A DNA stretch of 64,000 nucleotides from Sphingomonas carotinifaciens (GCF_009789535.1 NZ_WSUT01000005.1:3238001-3302000), one strand, 5' to 3'. Numbered from the stretch's first letter, positions 10,095 through 19,466 are shown. Translations and numbers: made by a program. The notes: a model not told the origin generated them from the letters alone.

Positions 10095-10877
10095 TCAGAC
10101 GCGGGCACGAAACGGCGTGAAGTCGGTGCCCGCGTCGAATACGTCGACGCCCTCAGCGCGCTTCAGCCCGCCGACTACCAGATAGGTGAGCGGGGTCAGC
10201 AGCACCTCCCACCCGACCTTCAGCGCCCATTGCGTGTACAGCACCGTCACCACCAGTCCGGTCGTCCACCCTTGCGCACCCCAGAAGGCGAGCGGATAGA
10301 AGATCAGGCTGTCGACGCCCTGTCCGACCACGGTCGATCCGATCGTCCGCATCCACAGATGCCGCCCGCCCGACCACAGCTTCATGCGCGCCATCACATA
10401 GGCGTTGACGAACTCGCCCGCCCAGAACGCACAGACGCTGGCCAGCACGATCCGGGGCACCTGCCCGAACACCGTCTCGTACGCGGCCTGGTTGGTCCAG
10501 CTCGGCGCCGGCGGCAGCGCCACGACGATCCAGCTCATCAGCGCCATGAACAGCACCGCCCCGGTCCCCGCCCAGATCACCCGCCGCGTCCGTGCATAGC
10601 CGTACACCTCGGTCAGCACGTCGCCGATGATGTAACTGAGCGGAAAGAACAGGATACCCGCACCGAACGGCCACGGCCCCAGCAGCGGCAGGGTGATGGT
10701 CGCGACCTTGCCTGCCCCGATCACGTTCGACAGCAACAGGATGGTGACGAACGCCGCCATCACATAGTCGAACCAGCGGAAATCGCGCCCCCGCAGGTCG
10801 CGCGCCGTGACCTTCACGGCCGGTGAAACGTCCATGTCCATGGACAAGGACTTTATCGCCATTCCATCCGGCATCAA
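10095..10877 (-). CDS. Queuosine precursor transporter, YhhQ family
   Basis: Integral membrane protein (260 aa) of the vitamin-uptake/VUT group (YhhQ), thought to import 7-deazaguanine precursors for queuosine modification of tRNA. Five to six membrane segments are visible. Family landmarks are FPLSYIIGDVLTEVYGYARTR, FGQVPRIVLASVCAFWAGEF and STVVGQGVDSLIFY. Several in-frame Met codons lie in the first 15 residues, so the start may be up to about 14 residues downstream. It ends 10 bases from the convergent acs stop. A tRNA gene lies just upstream but is on the opposite strand. Confidence 0.88.
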   Translation of the reverse strand: MMPDGMAIKSLSMDMDVSPAVKVTARDLRGRDFRWFDYVMAAFVTILLLSNVIGAGKVATITLPLLGPWPFGAGILFFPLSYIIGDVLTEVYGYARTRRVIWAGTGAVLFMALMSWIVVALPPAPSWTNQAAYETVFGQVPRIVLASVCAFWAGEFVNAYVMARMKLWSGGRHLWMRTIGSTVVGQGVDSLIFYPLAFWGAQGWTTGLVVTVLYTQWALKVGWEVLLTPLTYLVVGGLKRAEGVDVFDAGTDFTPFRARV

Positions 10878-10903
10878 ACCGCGCTAAACGCTGCCACGTC
10901 CGC

Positions 10904-10980
10904 GCGTCCGTAGCTCAGTTGGATAGAGCAAGGAGCTTCTACCTCCTCGGTCGGGGGTTCGAATCCCTCCGGGCGCGCCA
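10904..10980 (+). tRNA. tRNA-Arg (anticodon TCT)
   Basis: A 77-base cloverleaf: acceptor GCGTCCG pairs with CGGGCGC (one T-G wobble), D arm GCTC/GAGC, anticodon stem AGGAG/CTCCT with loop CTTCTAC giving anticodon TCT (reads AGA), and a T arm with loop TTCGAAT. CCA is encoded. It reads codons that are rare in this GC-rich genome. Confidence 0.97.
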
Positions 10981-10993
10981 CCTTTCCCAAATG

Positions 10994-11018
10994 AAAAACG
11001 GCGGCACCAGGGCCGCCG
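10994..11018 (-). terminator. Intrinsic terminator of guaA
   Basis: On the minus strand, stem CGGCGGC (11018-11012) pairs with GCCGCCG (11005-10999) and is followed by five Ts. It lies just downstream of the guaA stop. Confidence 0.8.
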
Positions 11019-11030
11019 CATCTCAGAGGA

Positions 11031-12584
11031 TCATTCCCACTCGATCGTCCCCGGTGGCTTGGACGTATAGTCGTAGGTCACCCGGTTGATGCCGCGCACC
11101 TCGTTGATGATGCGCGTCGCGATCCGCGGCAAGAAGTCGCCGGGAAAGTCGAACGCCTGCGCGGTCATGCCGTCGACCGATGTCACCGCACGCAGCGCCA
11201 GCACATGGTCGTAGGTTCGGCTGTCGCCCATCACGCCCACCGTTCGTACCGGCAGCAGTACCGCGAACGCCTGCCAGATCGCATCGTACAGGCCGGCGCG
11301 GCGGATTTCCTCCAGATAGATCGCATCCGCCTTGCGCAGGATGTCGCAGCGTTCCTTGCTGACCTCGCCGGGGATGCGGATCGCCAGTCCGGGGCCGGGA
11401 AACGGATGCCGCCCGACAAATGCTTCGGGCAGGCCGAGTTCACGGCCCAGCACGCGCACCTCGTCCTTGAACAACTCGCGCAGCGGCTCGACCAGCTTCA
11501 TGTTCATGCGATCCGGCAGACCGCCGACATTGTGGTGGCTCTTGATCGTCACCGACGGGCCGCCGGTGAAGCTGACGCTCTCGATCACGTCCGGATACAG
11601 CGTACCCTGCGCCAGGAACTCGGCGCCACCGATCTTCTTGGCCTCGGCCTCGAACACGTCGATGAAGGTCTTGCCGATGAACTTCCGCTTGGCTTCCGGA
11701 TCGGTCACCCCGGCCAAGCCGGTCATGAACAGCTCCTCGGCATCCACATGGACGAGCGGGATATTGTAATGACCGCGGAACAGGCCGACGACCTCTTCCG
11801 CCTCGCCCGAGCGCATCAATCCATGGTCGACGAACACACAGGTCAGCTGGTCGCCGATCGCCTCGTGGATCAGCACCGCCGCCACCGCCGAGTCGACACC
11901 GCCGGACAGGCCGCAGATCACCCGCCCCGTGCCGACCTGCTTGCGAATGTCCGCGATCTTGGCCTCGCGGAATTCGGCCATCGTCCAGTCGCCCGACAGG
12001 CCGACCACATGCCGCGCGAAATTGGCGATCAGCTTGCCGCCATCCGGCGTATGCACGACTTCCGGATGGAACTGCATCGCGTAGATGCGCCGCGCATCGT
12101 CGGCGATGATCGCAAACGGCGCGCCCGGGCTGGTGGCGACGACACGGAAGCCGGGCGCCAGCGCCGTCACCTTGTCGCCATGGCTCATCCATACCTGATG
12201 ACGATCGCCCAGGTCCCACAGGCCGTCGAACAGCGCACAAGGCTCGTCGATCGTCACATAGGCTTCGCCGAACTCGCCGCTGTCGCCCTTCTCGACCTTG
12301 CCGCCCAATTGCTCGGTCAGCGCCTGCTGGCCGTAGCAGATGCCCAGCATCGGCAGGCCGCTGTCGAGGATTTCCTGCGGGATGCGCGGGCTGTTCTCGT
12401 CGGGCACCGAGGCAGGGCCGCCGGACAAGATGATGCCGGCGGGCCGGATGCGCGCAAAGCCTTCGGCGGCGGATTGAAAGGGAACGATCTCGGAATAGAC
12501 TCCGGCTTCGCGCACACGGCGGGCGATGAGCTGGGTAACCTGGCTGCCGAAATCGACGATGAGGATGCTGTCGGGATGCTCCAT
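11031..12584 (-). CDS. guaA: GMP synthase (glutamine-hydrolysing)
   Basis: Converts XMP to GMP using glutamine ammonia and ATP (517 aa, single-chain form). The N-terminal class I amidotransferase has its nucleophile at Cys83 in [15 protein letters not shown] and the His-Glu pair in [10 protein letters not shown]. The central ATP pyrophosphatase P-loop is [14 protein letters not shown]. The C-terminal dimerisation domain ends in [11 protein letters not shown], the usual GuaA end. It is a single-gene unit with a terminator immediately downstream, between tRNA-Arg and the ribosomal cluster. Confidence 0.97.
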   Translation of the reverse strand: MEHPDSILIVDFGSQVTQLIARRVREAGVYSEIVPFQSAAEGFARIRPAGIILSGGPASVPDENSPRIPQEILDSGLPMLGICYGQQALTEQLGGKVEKGDSGEFGEAYVTIDEPCALFDGLWDLGDRHQVWMSHGDKVTALAPGFRVVATSPGAPFAIIADDARRIYAMQFHPEVVHTPDGGKLIANFARHVVGLSGDWTMAEFREAKIADIRKQVGTGRVICGLSGGVDSAVAAVLIHEAIGDQLTCVFVDHGLMRSGEAEEVVGLFRGHYNIPLVHVDAEELFMTGLAGVTDPEAKRKFIGKTFIDVFEAEAKKIGGAEFLAQGTLYPDVIESVSFTGGPSVTIKSHHNVGGLPDRMNMKLVEPLRELFKDEVRVLGRELGLPEAFVGRHPFPGPGLAIRIPGEVSKERCDILRKADAIYLEEIRRAGLYDAIWQAFAVLLPVRTVGVMGDSRTYDHVLALRAVTSVDGMTAQAFDFPGDFLPRIATRIINEVRGINRVTYDYTSKPPGTIEWE

Positions 12585-12650
12585 GGCGGTCCGATAGCGA
12601 TGCTTTTCCGCAAAAGCTACCGCGGCGTCCCATTCCCCTTCAACAAAGCG

Positions 12651-12690
12651 AAACGGCCGCCCCCCGATATGGGGAGCGGCCGTTCGTCTC
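12651..12690 (-). terminator. Terminator downstream of rplQ
   Basis: Long GC stem (ACGGCCGCTCCCC pairing with GGGGGGCGGCCGT around a short AT loop) followed on the minus strand by a T-containing stretch TTTCGCTTTG. It lies 20-60 bases after the rplQ stop and closes the alpha operon. Confidence 0.7.
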
Positions 12691-12712
12691 GTCTCGGTGA
12701 TTGCGCGAGGGC

Positions 12713-13141
12713 TCAGGCGGCCTCGTCGAAATCCTCTTCGGTCTGCACCGGGCCCGAGTCCTGGCCCTTGGCGGACACGTCACGATCGACGAACTCGATG
12801 ATCGCCATCGGTGCCGCGTCCGACGCCCGGATACCGGCCTTGATGATGCGGGTATAACCGCCGGCGCGATCGGCGTAGCGGGTCGCCAGCACGTCGAACA
12901 GCTTAACCAGCTGCGCGTCGTCCAGCAGGCGGGCATGCGCCAGACGACGGTTGGACAGGCCGCCCTTCTTGCCCAGCGTCACCAGCTTCTCGACATAGGG
13001 GCGAAGCTCCTTTGCCTTGGCGAGCGTGGTGGTGATCTGCTCGTGCTTGATTAGCGCGGCCGACATGTTGCGGAACAGGGCCGTACGATGGGCCGAGGTA
13101 CGCTGCAGCTTACGGCCGCCTACGCGATGACGCATGTTCAA
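12713..13141 (-). CDS. rplQ: 50S ribosomal protein L17
   Basis: Large-subunit protein (142 aa) sited near the peptide exit region. It begins [20 protein letters not shown] (after two residues), the standard L17 N-terminus, and ends in an acidic tail (TEEDFDEAA) longer than the E. coli protein. It is the last gene of the alpha operon, separated from rpoA by an unusually long 239-base gap with hairpins. A terminator follows. Confidence 0.96.
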   Translation of the reverse strand: MNMRHRVGGRKLQRTSAHRTALFRNMSAALIKHEQITTTLAKAKELRPYVEKLVTLGKKGGLSNRRLAHARLLDDAQLVKLFDVLATRYADRAGGYTRIIKAGIRASDAAPMAIIEFVDRDVSAKGQDSGPVQTEEDFDEAA

Positions 13142-13351
13142 TTCCTTTGTTCGTTAAGGGGCCGTCTTACGGAAAACCCCAGACCCGGTGGCACTTCAGG
13201 CGGCCACCCTCTGCCTGTCTTGATCCTCACCATCGTCGATGCTGAGGGGAAACCGATCCGACCGGTCGAGTCACGCCACGAAAAAGCCGTGCCGCAACGT
13301 CGAACGGCGGGTCGGCTTGTCGCCAACCCGCCGGCCGGGCCTACCGCGTCT

Positions 13352-13374
13352 CCGGTGCAGCAACGCTGCACCGG
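13352..13374. repeat. Perfect 10-bp hairpin in the rpoA-rplQ gap
   Basis: CCGGTGCAGC (13352-13361) and GCTGCACCGG (13365-13374) pair perfectly around a three-base loop, only six bases after the rpoA stop in transcript sense. There is no T-run, so it is more likely an RNA processing, stability or pausing signal than a terminator. Confidence 0.65.
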
Positions 13375-13380
13375 TGCGCG

Positions 13381-14445
13381 TCAGCCCATGATCTCCTGTT
13401 CCAGCTTCTTGGCCATTTCCTCGATATTCTCGGGCGGCCAGCCGGGGATTTCCATGCCAAGGCGCAGGCCCATGGACGACAGCACTTCCTTGATCTCGTT
13501 CAGGGACTTGCGGCCGAAGTTCGGGGTGCGCAGCATCTCGGCTTCGGTCTTGCCGACCAGATCGCCGATATAGATGATGTTGTCGTTCTTCAGGCAGTTC
13601 GCCGAACGAACCGACAGCTCCAACTCGTCCACCTTCTTGAGGAGGTAACGGTTGATCTGCTGCGTGTCGCTCTGCGGCTCGGCCCCTGCGACCGGCACGG
13701 CGGCCTGGCCGACGGGCGCAGCACGCGTGACCGAGGAGTCGTCGAAGTGGACGAACAGCGCAAGCTGGTCCTGAAGGATGCGGCCGGCATAGGCCACCGC
13801 GTCTTCCGGGGTCACCGTGCCATCGGTCTCGATCGTCAGCGTCAGCTTGTCATAGTCCAGGTCCTGCCCGACGCGGGTCGGGTCGACCTTGTACGACACC
13901 TGGCGCACCGGCGAGTACAGCGCATCGACCGGAATCAGGCCGATCGGCGCATCCGCGGGGCGATTGGCGCTTGCCGGAACATAGCCCTTCCCGATGTCGG
14001 CGGTCAGCTCCATGTTGAGCGTGGCGCCTTCGTCGAGATGGCAAATCACCAGGTCCTTGTTCATGACCTCGATGTCGCCCGACACCGCGATGTCGCCTGC
14101 CTTCACCTCGGCCGGACCGGTGGCGGAAAGCTGGAGCCGCTTCGGGCCTTCGCCCTGCATGCGGATTGCGATCTGCTTCACGTTCAGCACGATGTCGGTC
14201 ACGTCCTCACGGACACCCGCGAGGCTCGAGAACTCGTGCAGCACGTTCTCGATCTTGATGGAGGTGACCGCCGCGCCCTGGAGCGACGACAGGAGCACGC
14301 GACGCAGCGCATTGCCGAGCGTCAGGCCGAAGCCACGCTCCAGCGGTTCGGCGACGAACGTCGCCTTGCGCTTGCCATCGCCGCCCTTCTTTTCGAGCGC
14401 GTTGGGCTTCTTCAGTTCCTGCCAGTTCTTTGCATTGACAGACAC
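13381..14445 (-). CDS. rpoA: RNA polymerase subunit alpha
   Basis: Alpha subunit (354 aa), which dimerises to scaffold beta and beta-prime. The N-terminal assembly domain contains [20 protein letters not shown]. The C-terminal domain, which contacts promoter UP elements and activators, contains [20 protein letters not shown] and the helix-hairpin [16 protein letters not shown]. The linker near residues 240-262 is Ala/Pro-rich. The gene lies between rpsK and rplQ, with a terminator-like hairpin upstream and a 239-base gap downstream. Confidence 0.97.
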   Translation of the reverse strand: MSVNAKNWQELKKPNALEKKGGDGKRKATFVAEPLERGFGLTLGNALRRVLLSSLQGAAVTSIKIENVLHEFSSLAGVREDVTDIVLNVKQIAIRMQGEGPKRLQLSATGPAEVKAGDIAVSGDIEVMNKDLVICHLDEGATLNMELTADIGKGYVPASANRPADAPIGLIPVDALYSPVRQVSYKVDPTRVGQDLDYDKLTLTIETDGTVTPEDAVAYAGRILQDQLALFVHFDDSSVTRAAPVGQAAVPVAGAEPQSDTQQINRYLLKKVDELELSVRSANCLKNDNIIYIGDLVGKTEAEMLRTPNFGRKSLNEIKEVLSSMGLRLGMEIPGWPPENIEEMAKKLEQEIMG

Positions 14446-14492
14446 GGGGTTCCCCTGCGTTGGGGGCCGGAACGGGGACGGTTCCAGCCAAG

Positions 14493-14521
14493 AAAAAGCA
14501 CGGCCGGCTCGTCAGCCGGCC
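14493..14521 (-). terminator. Terminator-like hairpin between rpsK and rpoA
   Basis: On the minus strand, GGCCGGCT (14521-14514) pairs with AGCCGGCC (14509-14502), then GTGC and five Ts (14497-14493). This has the form of an intrinsic terminator inside the alpha operon, so it may attenuate rpoA-rplQ relative to rpsM-rpsK. Confidence 0.65.
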
Positions 14522-14531
14522 ATGTGGGCCA

Positions 14532-14921
14532 TCAGACGCGACGGCGCTTGGACGGACGGACGCCGTTGTGCGGGATCGAGGTCACGTCGCGGATCGAGGT
14601 GATCTGGAAACCGACCGCCTGCAGCGCGCGCAGCGCCGACTCGCGGCCCGAACCCGGACCCTTGACCTCGACTTCGAGGGTGCGGACACCGTGCTCGGCA
14701 GCCTTCTTGCCGGCATCCTCGGCGGCGACCTGGGCAGCGTACGGGGTCGACTTGCGCGAACCCTTGAAGCCCATCATGCCGGCCGACGACCATGCGATGG
14801 CATTGCCCTGCGCGTCGGTGATCGTGATCATGGTGTTGTTGAAGCTGGCGTTCACGTGCGCGACGCCGGCGGTGATGTTCTTGCGCTCGCGACGGCGAAG
14901 ACGCTGCGGTGCTTGTGCCAT
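14532..14921 (-). CDS. rpsK: 30S ribosomal protein S11
   Basis: Small-subunit platform protein (129 aa). The core [20 protein letters not shown] and the C-terminal [14 protein letters not shown] are characteristic. Length matches the family. Second gene of the alpha operon, about 100 bases after rpsM and followed by a terminator-like hairpin before rpoA. Confidence 0.97.
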   Translation of the reverse strand: MAQAPQRLRRRERKNITAGVAHVNASFNNTMITITDAQGNAIAWSSAGMMGFKGSRKSTPYAAQVAAEDAGKKAAEHGVRTLEVEVKGPGSGRESALRALQAVGFQITSIRDVTSIPHNGVRPSKRRRV

Positions 14922-15003
14922 TGATGAAATCCTGACCTTGTCTCGTGGTACGGCGGCCGGGAGGCTATCCGCCTCGTACCGGCCTCCGGCGGAGAAGAAT
15001 GAA

Positions 15004-15022
15004 AACAGTCCCCGGGACTGTT
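15004..15022 (-). terminator. Weak hairpin after rpsM
   Basis: AACAGTCC and GGACTGTT pair around CGG, and the 3' arm runs into TTTTC on the minus strand. It abuts the rpsM stop codon. The stem is short and the U-tract is partly in the stem, so read-through into rpsK is expected. Confidence 0.45.
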
Positions 15023-15023
15023 C

Positions 15024-15392
15024 TTACTTCTTCTTGCCCGCGATCGGCTTAGCCTTGCCCTTGCGGGTGCGCGCGTTGGTGTGCGTGCGCTGGCCGCGGA
15101 CCGGCAGGCCCTTGCGGTGGCGCAGGCCACGATAGCAAGCCAGGTCCATCAGGCGCTTGATATTCATCGCGGTTTCGCGACGAAGATCACCCTCGACAGT
15201 GTGGTCGGCGTCGATCGTCTCACGGATCTGCAGGACTTCCTGGTCCGACAGGTCCTGGACGCGGCGGTCGGCCGCGATGTTCAGCTTGGCCGTGATTTCC
15301 TTGGCCTTGGCCGGACCGATGCCGTGGATGTAGGTCAGCGCGATCACCACGCGCTTGTTGGTCGGGATATTGACACCCGCGATACGTGCCAT
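15024..15392 (-). CDS. rpsM: 30S ribosomal protein S13
   Basis: Small-subunit head protein (122 aa) contacting tRNA and the L5 bridge. It begins [20 protein letters not shown] and ends in the usual basic tail [20 protein letters not shown]. The start was taken at this ATG (15392) because AGGAGAA lies just upstream and the N-terminus matches the family; upstream in-frame codons are not conserved-looking. First gene of the alpha operon, with its own promoter about 130 bases upstream. Confidence 0.97.
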   Translation of the reverse strand: MARIAGVNIPTNKRVVIALTYIHGIGPAKAKEITAKLNIAADRRVQDLSDQEVLQIRETIDADHTVEGDLRRETAMNIKRLMDLACYRGLRHRKGLPVRGQRTHTNARTRKGKAKPIAGKKK

Positions 15393-15525
15393 GGAATATA
15401 TTCTCCTAGCTCCACGGGGCATGGCATGGCAGCGCACACCCCATCTCGACGCGTTGGCTCCACCACGCACGATCGCGACGCACGCGCAGAGCGGCGCCGA
15501 AACCATGGTACAGTGGAAGGACGGT

Positions 15526-15554
15526 CAGTTAGGCGCCTCGCAACACTCTGTCAA
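15526..15554 (-). promoter_or_regulatory. Predicted promoter of rpsM-rpsK-rpoA-rplQ
   Basis: On the minus strand, -35 TTGACA (15554-15549), a 17-base spacer and -10 TAACTG (15531-15526). The -35 is a consensus match and overlaps the stop codon of the preceding small membrane-protein gene. It explains how the alpha operon is transcribed apart from the spc block. Confidence 0.65.
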
Positions 15555-15784
15555 GCGAGAGGTTCCCGCATTCTTCGCAGACGCAGCCATCGCTGGAACG
15601 AAACCGCCGCCCAGAACAGCTCGACCACGCCAAACGGCCATGCCCCTTGCAGAAAACCATAAGCCGACCCGGCGAGGCATCCCAGAACAAAGCCGAGGGT
15701 CCACCAGTGTGCCCCGCTTTCCATCGCGTAGCAGATCAGCGTGAACGAAACGGCGACCAGGCCGAAAAGGGACAGGGTATCCAT
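15551..15784 (-). CDS. Small conserved-looking membrane protein
   Basis: A 77-aa protein with two or three hydrophobic segments (about residues 5-22, 27-45, 47-62) and a basic C-terminus (RWLRLRRMREPLA). The segment GSAYGFLQGAWPFGVVELFW resembles a family of short proteobacterial inner-membrane proteins with no named function; this is from memory and unverified. It starts seven bases after the upstream gene, and its 3' end overlaps the alpha-operon promoter. Role unknown. Confidence 0.65.
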   Translation of the reverse strand: MDTLSLFGLVAVSFTLICYAMESGAHWWTLGFVLGCLAGSAYGFLQGAWPFGVVELFWAAVSFQRWLRLRRMREPLA

Positions 15785-15791
15785 TCCTCGC

Positions 15792-16196
15792 TTATAGAGC
15801 GCCTGCCACGCCTGACGATATGCCTGGCGAAGTCCGGGCGCTGTCGCCTGCCAAAAGCCACTCGAGCGCAGGCTCCGCTGTATCGAACACCTGCAAATAG
15901 GGCTGGGTCATCAGCCGGCGGACCTGCATCCGGGTGATGGCGCTCGGCGTCACAATCGCGATGGCGCTGGCACGGGGAAAGCCGCGAAGCTGCTCATGGA
16001 TCACCGACGCGCCGACTTGGGATTGCACCGGGCTGGCCGTCATGTCCATGCGCAGGAGATAGCCTGGCTTGAAGCGTTCCGCGGCGAAGCGATGAAGCAC
16101 CTCGCGGGCATAATCGGCGGCGCTTTCGCGTGTGAACTGTCCCATCCAGGCGATATCCAACAAATTGATATCGTGGCGGAAGGTGATGGTATGCAT
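15792..16196 (-). CDS. Hypothetical protein, possibly STAS/SpoIIAA-like
   Basis: A 134-aa soluble protein starting MHTITFRHDINLLDIAWMGQ, preceded by AGGGAGGG. An alternating beta-alpha pattern is visible: an N-terminal strand with LDIAWMG, a helix with YAREVLHRFAAERF, then a strand, helix and IAIVTPSAITRMQVRRLM. This recalls STAS or SpoIIAA-like folds, but no phosphorylatable Ser motif is clear. The frame is open for 73 codons further upstream, but that part is low-complexity and lacks a good ribosome site. It lies between adk and rpsM, where a ribosomal or initiation-factor gene often sits. Function unknown. Confidence 0.6.
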   Translation of the reverse strand: MHTITFRHDINLLDIAWMGQFTRESAADYAREVLHRFAAERFKPGYLLRMDMTASPVQSQVGASVIHEQLRGFPRASAIAIVTPSAITRMQVRRLMTQPYLQVFDTAEPALEWLLAGDSARTSPGISSGVAGAL

Positions 16197-16421
16197 CCCT
16201 CCCTTCTGGTCAACGCCGGTTGCCAAACCGCTAATGCGGGGCATGGAGACAGGATCGCGTGCCTTCGCACCTCGCCGGTAAGCGAAAGGCCGACGGAAGA
16301 CCCCTTCCGCCGGCCCCGGCGGCGCCCCCGGGAGTTCGGGCGCCGATGCATCCCCTATACGCTGCCGCGAACCATTTGATCCTGACAGGCACATGAACTT
16401 TACGTCATGTTGCAACGTCGG

Positions 16422-17072
16422 TCAGTTGCCGTCGAGGATCGCGCTCACCGCCCGACCGACCTCTGCCATGTCCGCCATGCCGTCGACACGCCGCACCAGC
16501 CCGCGTGCTTCGTAGATCGGCAGGATCGGCGCGGTCTTGGCACGATATTCGGCCATTCGCGTGCGCACCGTTTCGGCATTGTCGTCGGGGCGGCGCTTGA
16601 ACTCGGTTGCGCCGCAGACATCGCAAACGCCCGCGACCGCGGTCGGCTTGAAGCTGTCGTGATAACCGGTGCCGCAATTGGCGCAGGTGAAGCGGCCGGT
16701 GATCCGCTCGACCAGCGCATCCTCGTCCACCTCAAGCTCGATCACATAGTCGAGCGCACGCCCGCGCTCGTCGAGCAGCAGGTCCAGCGCCTCTGCCTGC
16801 GCCGCGGTCCGGGGATAGCCGTCGAAGATCGCCCCGCCCTTGGCGTCCGCCTCGTCCAGCCGCTCGCCGATCAGCGCGGAGACGATCGCATCCGACACCA
16901 GCTCGCCCGCATCCATGACCGCCTTTGCCTGCAGACCGACCGGCGTACCGGCCTTTACCGCGGCCCGCAGCATGTCCCCCGTCGACAACTGCACCATGCC
17001 CCGCTCCGCAACCAACCGCTGCGCCTGCGTCCCCTTGCCCGCCCCCGGCGGCCCCAACAGGATGATGTTCAC
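16422..17072 (-). CDS. adk: Adenylate kinase, zinc-type lid
   Basis: Converts ATP plus AMP to two ADP (216 aa). The P-loop is GPPGAGKGTQ at residues 7-16, and the nucleotide region GYPRTAAQ is near 85-92. The LID domain carries four cysteines (130, 133, 150, 153) as CxxC pairs, so it should bind structural zinc, unlike the E. coli enzyme. It follows secY by 39 bases, the classic secY-adk arrangement. Confidence 0.97.
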   Translation of the reverse strand: MNIILLGPPGAGKGTQAQRLVAERGMVQLSTGDMLRAAVKAGTPVGLQAKAVMDAGELVSDAIVSALIGERLDEADAKGGAIFDGYPRTAAQAEALDLLLDERGRALDYVIELEVDEDALVERITGRFTCANCGTGYHDSFKPTAVAGVCDVCGATEFKRRPDDNAETVRTRMAEYRAKTAPILPIYEARGLVRRVDGMADMAEVGRAVSAILDGN

Positions 17073-17111
17073 GCGCGTCTTCCCCTTCCGATTATGCTGG
17101 ACGGCGCCGCC

Positions 17112-18476
17112 TCAGCGGAGACGCCCGCCCTTCAGCTTCGCCTTCTTGATCAGATCGCCATATTGATGCGCCAGCAAGTGGCTCTGGATCTGCGTCACGG
17201 TGTCCATCGTCACGTTGACCACGATCAGCAGGCTCGTGCCGCCCAGATAGAACGGGATCTGCAACGCGGAGACGAGATATTCCGGCAACAGACAGATGAT
17301 CGTCAGATAGGCCGCGCCGATCACGGTAATCCGGGTCAGCACGTAATCCAGATAGGTCTCGGTGTTCTTGCCCGGGCGGATGCCGGGAATGAACCCACCA
17401 TAGCGCTTCAGGTTGTCCGCAGTTTCTTCCGGGTTGAACACGACCGCGGTGTAGAAGAATGAGAAGAAGATGATACCGGCGCCGTATAGCAGCATGTAAA
17501 CCGGCGAGCCGTGCTGCAGATACTGGTTCAGGCTGATGATGAAATCGCCCCAGGCACTCTCACCCGCCACGCGCTGTCCCGCGAATTGCGAGATGGTCAG
17601 CGGCATCAACAGCAGCGATGACGCGAAGATTGGAGGGATCACGCCCGCGGTATTCAGCTTCAGCGGCAGGTGGCTGCGGTCGGCCTGCATGCCGCGCTGC
17701 GTCGCGCGCTTGGGATATTGGATCAGGATGCGACGCTGTGCCCGTTCCATGAAGCAGATGAACAGGATCAGCACGATCACCGCCACGATAATACCGATCA
17801 GGCGCAGCGGATCGATGCTGCCCGAGCGGCCACCCTCCAGCAAATTGATCAGCGTAGTCGGAAGGTGGGCGACGATGCCGGCCATGATGATCAGCGACAC
17901 GCCGTTGCCGATGCCGCGACTGGTAATCTGCTCACCCAGCCACATCAGGAACATCGTACCGCCGATCAGCGACACGACCGCAGCGATGCGGAAGGTAAAG
18001 CCCGGCTCGATCACCGCCTGCACGCCGGAATTGGCGCCCAGCGCCTCCAAACCGACAGCGATGAAATAGCCCTGGATCGCCGTCAGCAACACGGTGCCGT
18101 AACGCGTATACTGGTTAAGCTTCTTGCGACCGCTCTCACCTTCCTTCTTGATCGCGGCAAGCTGCGGGCTGAGCGAGGTCGCGAGCTGCACCACGATCGA
18201 GGCGGTGATGTACGGCATCACGCCCAGCGCGATCAGCGACATGCGGCTCAGCGAACCGCCGGAGAAGGTGTTGAAGAAGTCGAGCACGCCACCGCTGGTG
18301 CGCTGGCTGAGGATGCCCAGCGCAGTCGGGTCGACGCCCGGGAGCGGAACATAGCTGAGCAGGCGGAAGACGATCAGCACGCCGATCGTGAACCACAGCC
18401 GCTTCTTGAGGTCGGTGGCCTTGGCGAATTTCGCCAGGCTGATGCTTTGCGCCATCTGGTCGGCTGCGGATGCCAT
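17112..18476 (-). CDS. secY: Preprotein translocase subunit SecY
   Basis: Channel-forming subunit (454 aa) of the SecYEG translocon. About ten membrane segments are visible. Landmarks include YVPLPGVDPTAL, the GIGNGVSLIIMAGI segment, and the cytoplasmic loop AQRRILIQYPKRATQRGM, which contacts ribosome or SecA. SecE is encoded at 34.4 kb. The gene is preceded by a hairpin and a predicted promoter in a 170-base gap after rplO, so it may be uncoupled from the ribosomal genes. Confidence 0.97.
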   Translation of the reverse strand: MASAADQMAQSISLAKFAKATDLKKRLWFTIGVLIVFRLLSYVPLPGVDPTALGILSQRTSGGVLDFFNTFSGGSLSRMSLIALGVMPYITASIVVQLATSLSPQLAAIKKEGESGRKKLNQYTRYGTVLLTAIQGYFIAVGLEALGANSGVQAVIEPGFTFRIAAVVSLIGGTMFLMWLGEQITSRGIGNGVSLIIMAGIVAHLPTTLINLLEGGRSGSIDPLRLIGIIVAVIVLILFICFMERAQRRILIQYPKRATQRGMQADRSHLPLKLNTAGVIPPIFASSLLLMPLTISQFAGQRVAGESAWGDFIISLNQYLQHGSPVYMLLYGAGIIFFSFFYTAVVFNPEETADNLKRYGGFIPGIRPGKNTETYLDYVLTRITVIGAAYLTIICLLPEYLVSALQIPFYLGGTSLLIVVNVTMDTVTQIQSHLLAHQYGDLIKKAKLKGGRLR

Positions 18477-18502
18477 AAGCTGCGTTTATCCTGGAAACGA
18501 AA

Positions 18503-18536
18503 AGCGGCGGGATGCGTTTTGACCCGCCCCGCCGCT
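18503..18536 (-). terminator. Terminator-like hairpin between rplO and secY
   Basis: On the minus strand, AGCGGCGGGGCGGG (18536-18523) faces CCCGCCGCT (18511-18503), followed by TTTTCG. It would end or attenuate transcripts coming from rplO. It directly abuts the predicted secY -10. Confidence 0.6.
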
Positions 18537-18564
18537 CATATAGGCAGCCGAGCCGCCTTGTCTA
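18537..18564 (-). promoter_or_regulatory. Predicted secY promoter
   Basis: On the minus strand, -35 TAGACA (18564-18559), a 16-base spacer, and -10 TATATG (18542-18537). The predicted start falls inside the adjoining hairpin, so new transcripts would lack its full stem while read-through transcripts from rplO would form it. Confidence 0.45.
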
Positions 18565-18646
18565 ATGGTTGCCGGTCAAAGCGCGACAACCCGGATGCGA
18601 CGGCCCGACACTGAATGCCCCGGCGTGGCACCGGGGCAACAGCGGC

Positions 18647-19171
18647 TTACTTGGCCTTGCGGGCAGCCTTGACGGTGCCCTTCTTGGCGGCAGCCTTCTC
18701 GGCGGCAGGCACCACCTTGATGACTTCCACCGCGCCGCCGGCCTTTTCCACCGCTTCGCGGGCGCTGCCCGACACGCCGGCGACCAGGAAGGACAGCTTC
18801 GTGGTCAGCTCACCCTTGGCGAGCAGACGGACGCCGTCCTTGCCACCGCGAGCCAGGTTTGCCGCCTTGAGCGCGGCATGGTCGATGGTGCCGTTGGCAT
18901 CCAGCTTGCCGGCATCCACCGCCTTCTGGATCGCGCCCAGGTTCACCTCGGCATAATCCTTGGCGAAGATGTTGTTGAAGCCACGCTTCGGCAGACGCAT
19001 GTGGAGCGGCATCTGACCGCCCTCGAAGCCCGCGATGGACACGCCCTCACGGCTCTTCTGGCCCTTCTGGCCGCGACCTGCGGTCTTGCCCTTGCCCGAC
19101 CCGATGCCGCGACCGACGCGGATCTTGGACTTGCGGGCACCTGCGTTGTCGGAAAGTTGGTTCAGCTTCAT
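18647..19171 (-). CDS. rplO: 50S ribosomal protein L15
   Basis: Late-assembly large-subunit protein (174 aa). It begins [20 protein letters not shown] and contains [20 protein letters not shown] and [18 protein letters not shown], the L15 signature. It is longer than E. coli L15 (144 aa) because of an Ala/Lys-rich C-terminal tail ([19 protein letters not shown]). The start was taken at the ATG giving the canonical N-terminus rather than upstream in-frame codons. Confidence 0.97.
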   Translation of the reverse strand: MKLNQLSDNAGARKSKIRVGRGIGSGKGKTAGRGQKGQKSREGVSIAGFEGGQMPLHMRLPKRGFNNIFAKDYAEVNLGAIQKAVDAGKLDANGTIDHAALKAANLARGGKDGVRLLAKGELTTKLSFLVAGVSGSAREAVEKAGGAVEVIKVVPAAEKAAAKKGTVKAARKAK

Positions 19172-19223
19172 GATATGCACTCGCTTTCGCTTTTTGCGCG
19201 CTGTTCCCACGTCGGGAACGGAT

Positions 19224-19253
19224 AAAAGGAAGGGGGCCGCTTAGCCCCCTTCC
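19224..19253 (-). terminator. Terminator-like hairpin between rpmD and rplO
   Basis: On the minus strand, GGAAGGGGGC (19253-19244) pairs with GCCCCCTTCC (19237-19228) and is followed by TTTTATCC. It forms a strong stem in the 112-base gap. Since rplO is essential, it is more likely an attenuator or 3'-end stabiliser than a complete stop. Confidence 0.6.
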
Positions 19254-19283
19254 CCGTGTTTGTCACCGGTGAAGTGAAAGGGC

Positions 19284-19460
19284 TCAGCCCTGCACTTCCA
19301 CCATGTGCTGCACCTTGCGGATCATTCCGCGGACTTCGGGGCTGTCTTCCAGCTCCGACACCCGGTGCATCTTGTTGAGGCCCAGACCGATCAGCGTCGC
19401 GCGCTGATCCTTGGTCCGGCGGATCGGCGAACCGGTCTGCTTGATCTTGATGGTAGCCAT
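19284..19460 (-). CDS. rpmD: 50S ribosomal protein L30
   Basis: Short large-subunit protein (58 aa): [20 protein letters not shown] at the start, then [20 protein letters not shown]. Length is normal for bacterial L30. It sits between rpsE (7 bases after its stop) and rplO, the standard spc order. Confidence 0.95.
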   Translation of the reverse strand: MATIKIKQTGSPIRRTKDQRATLIGLGLNKMHRVSELEDSPEVRGMIRKVQHMVEVQG

Positions 19461-19466
19461 GTCGGA

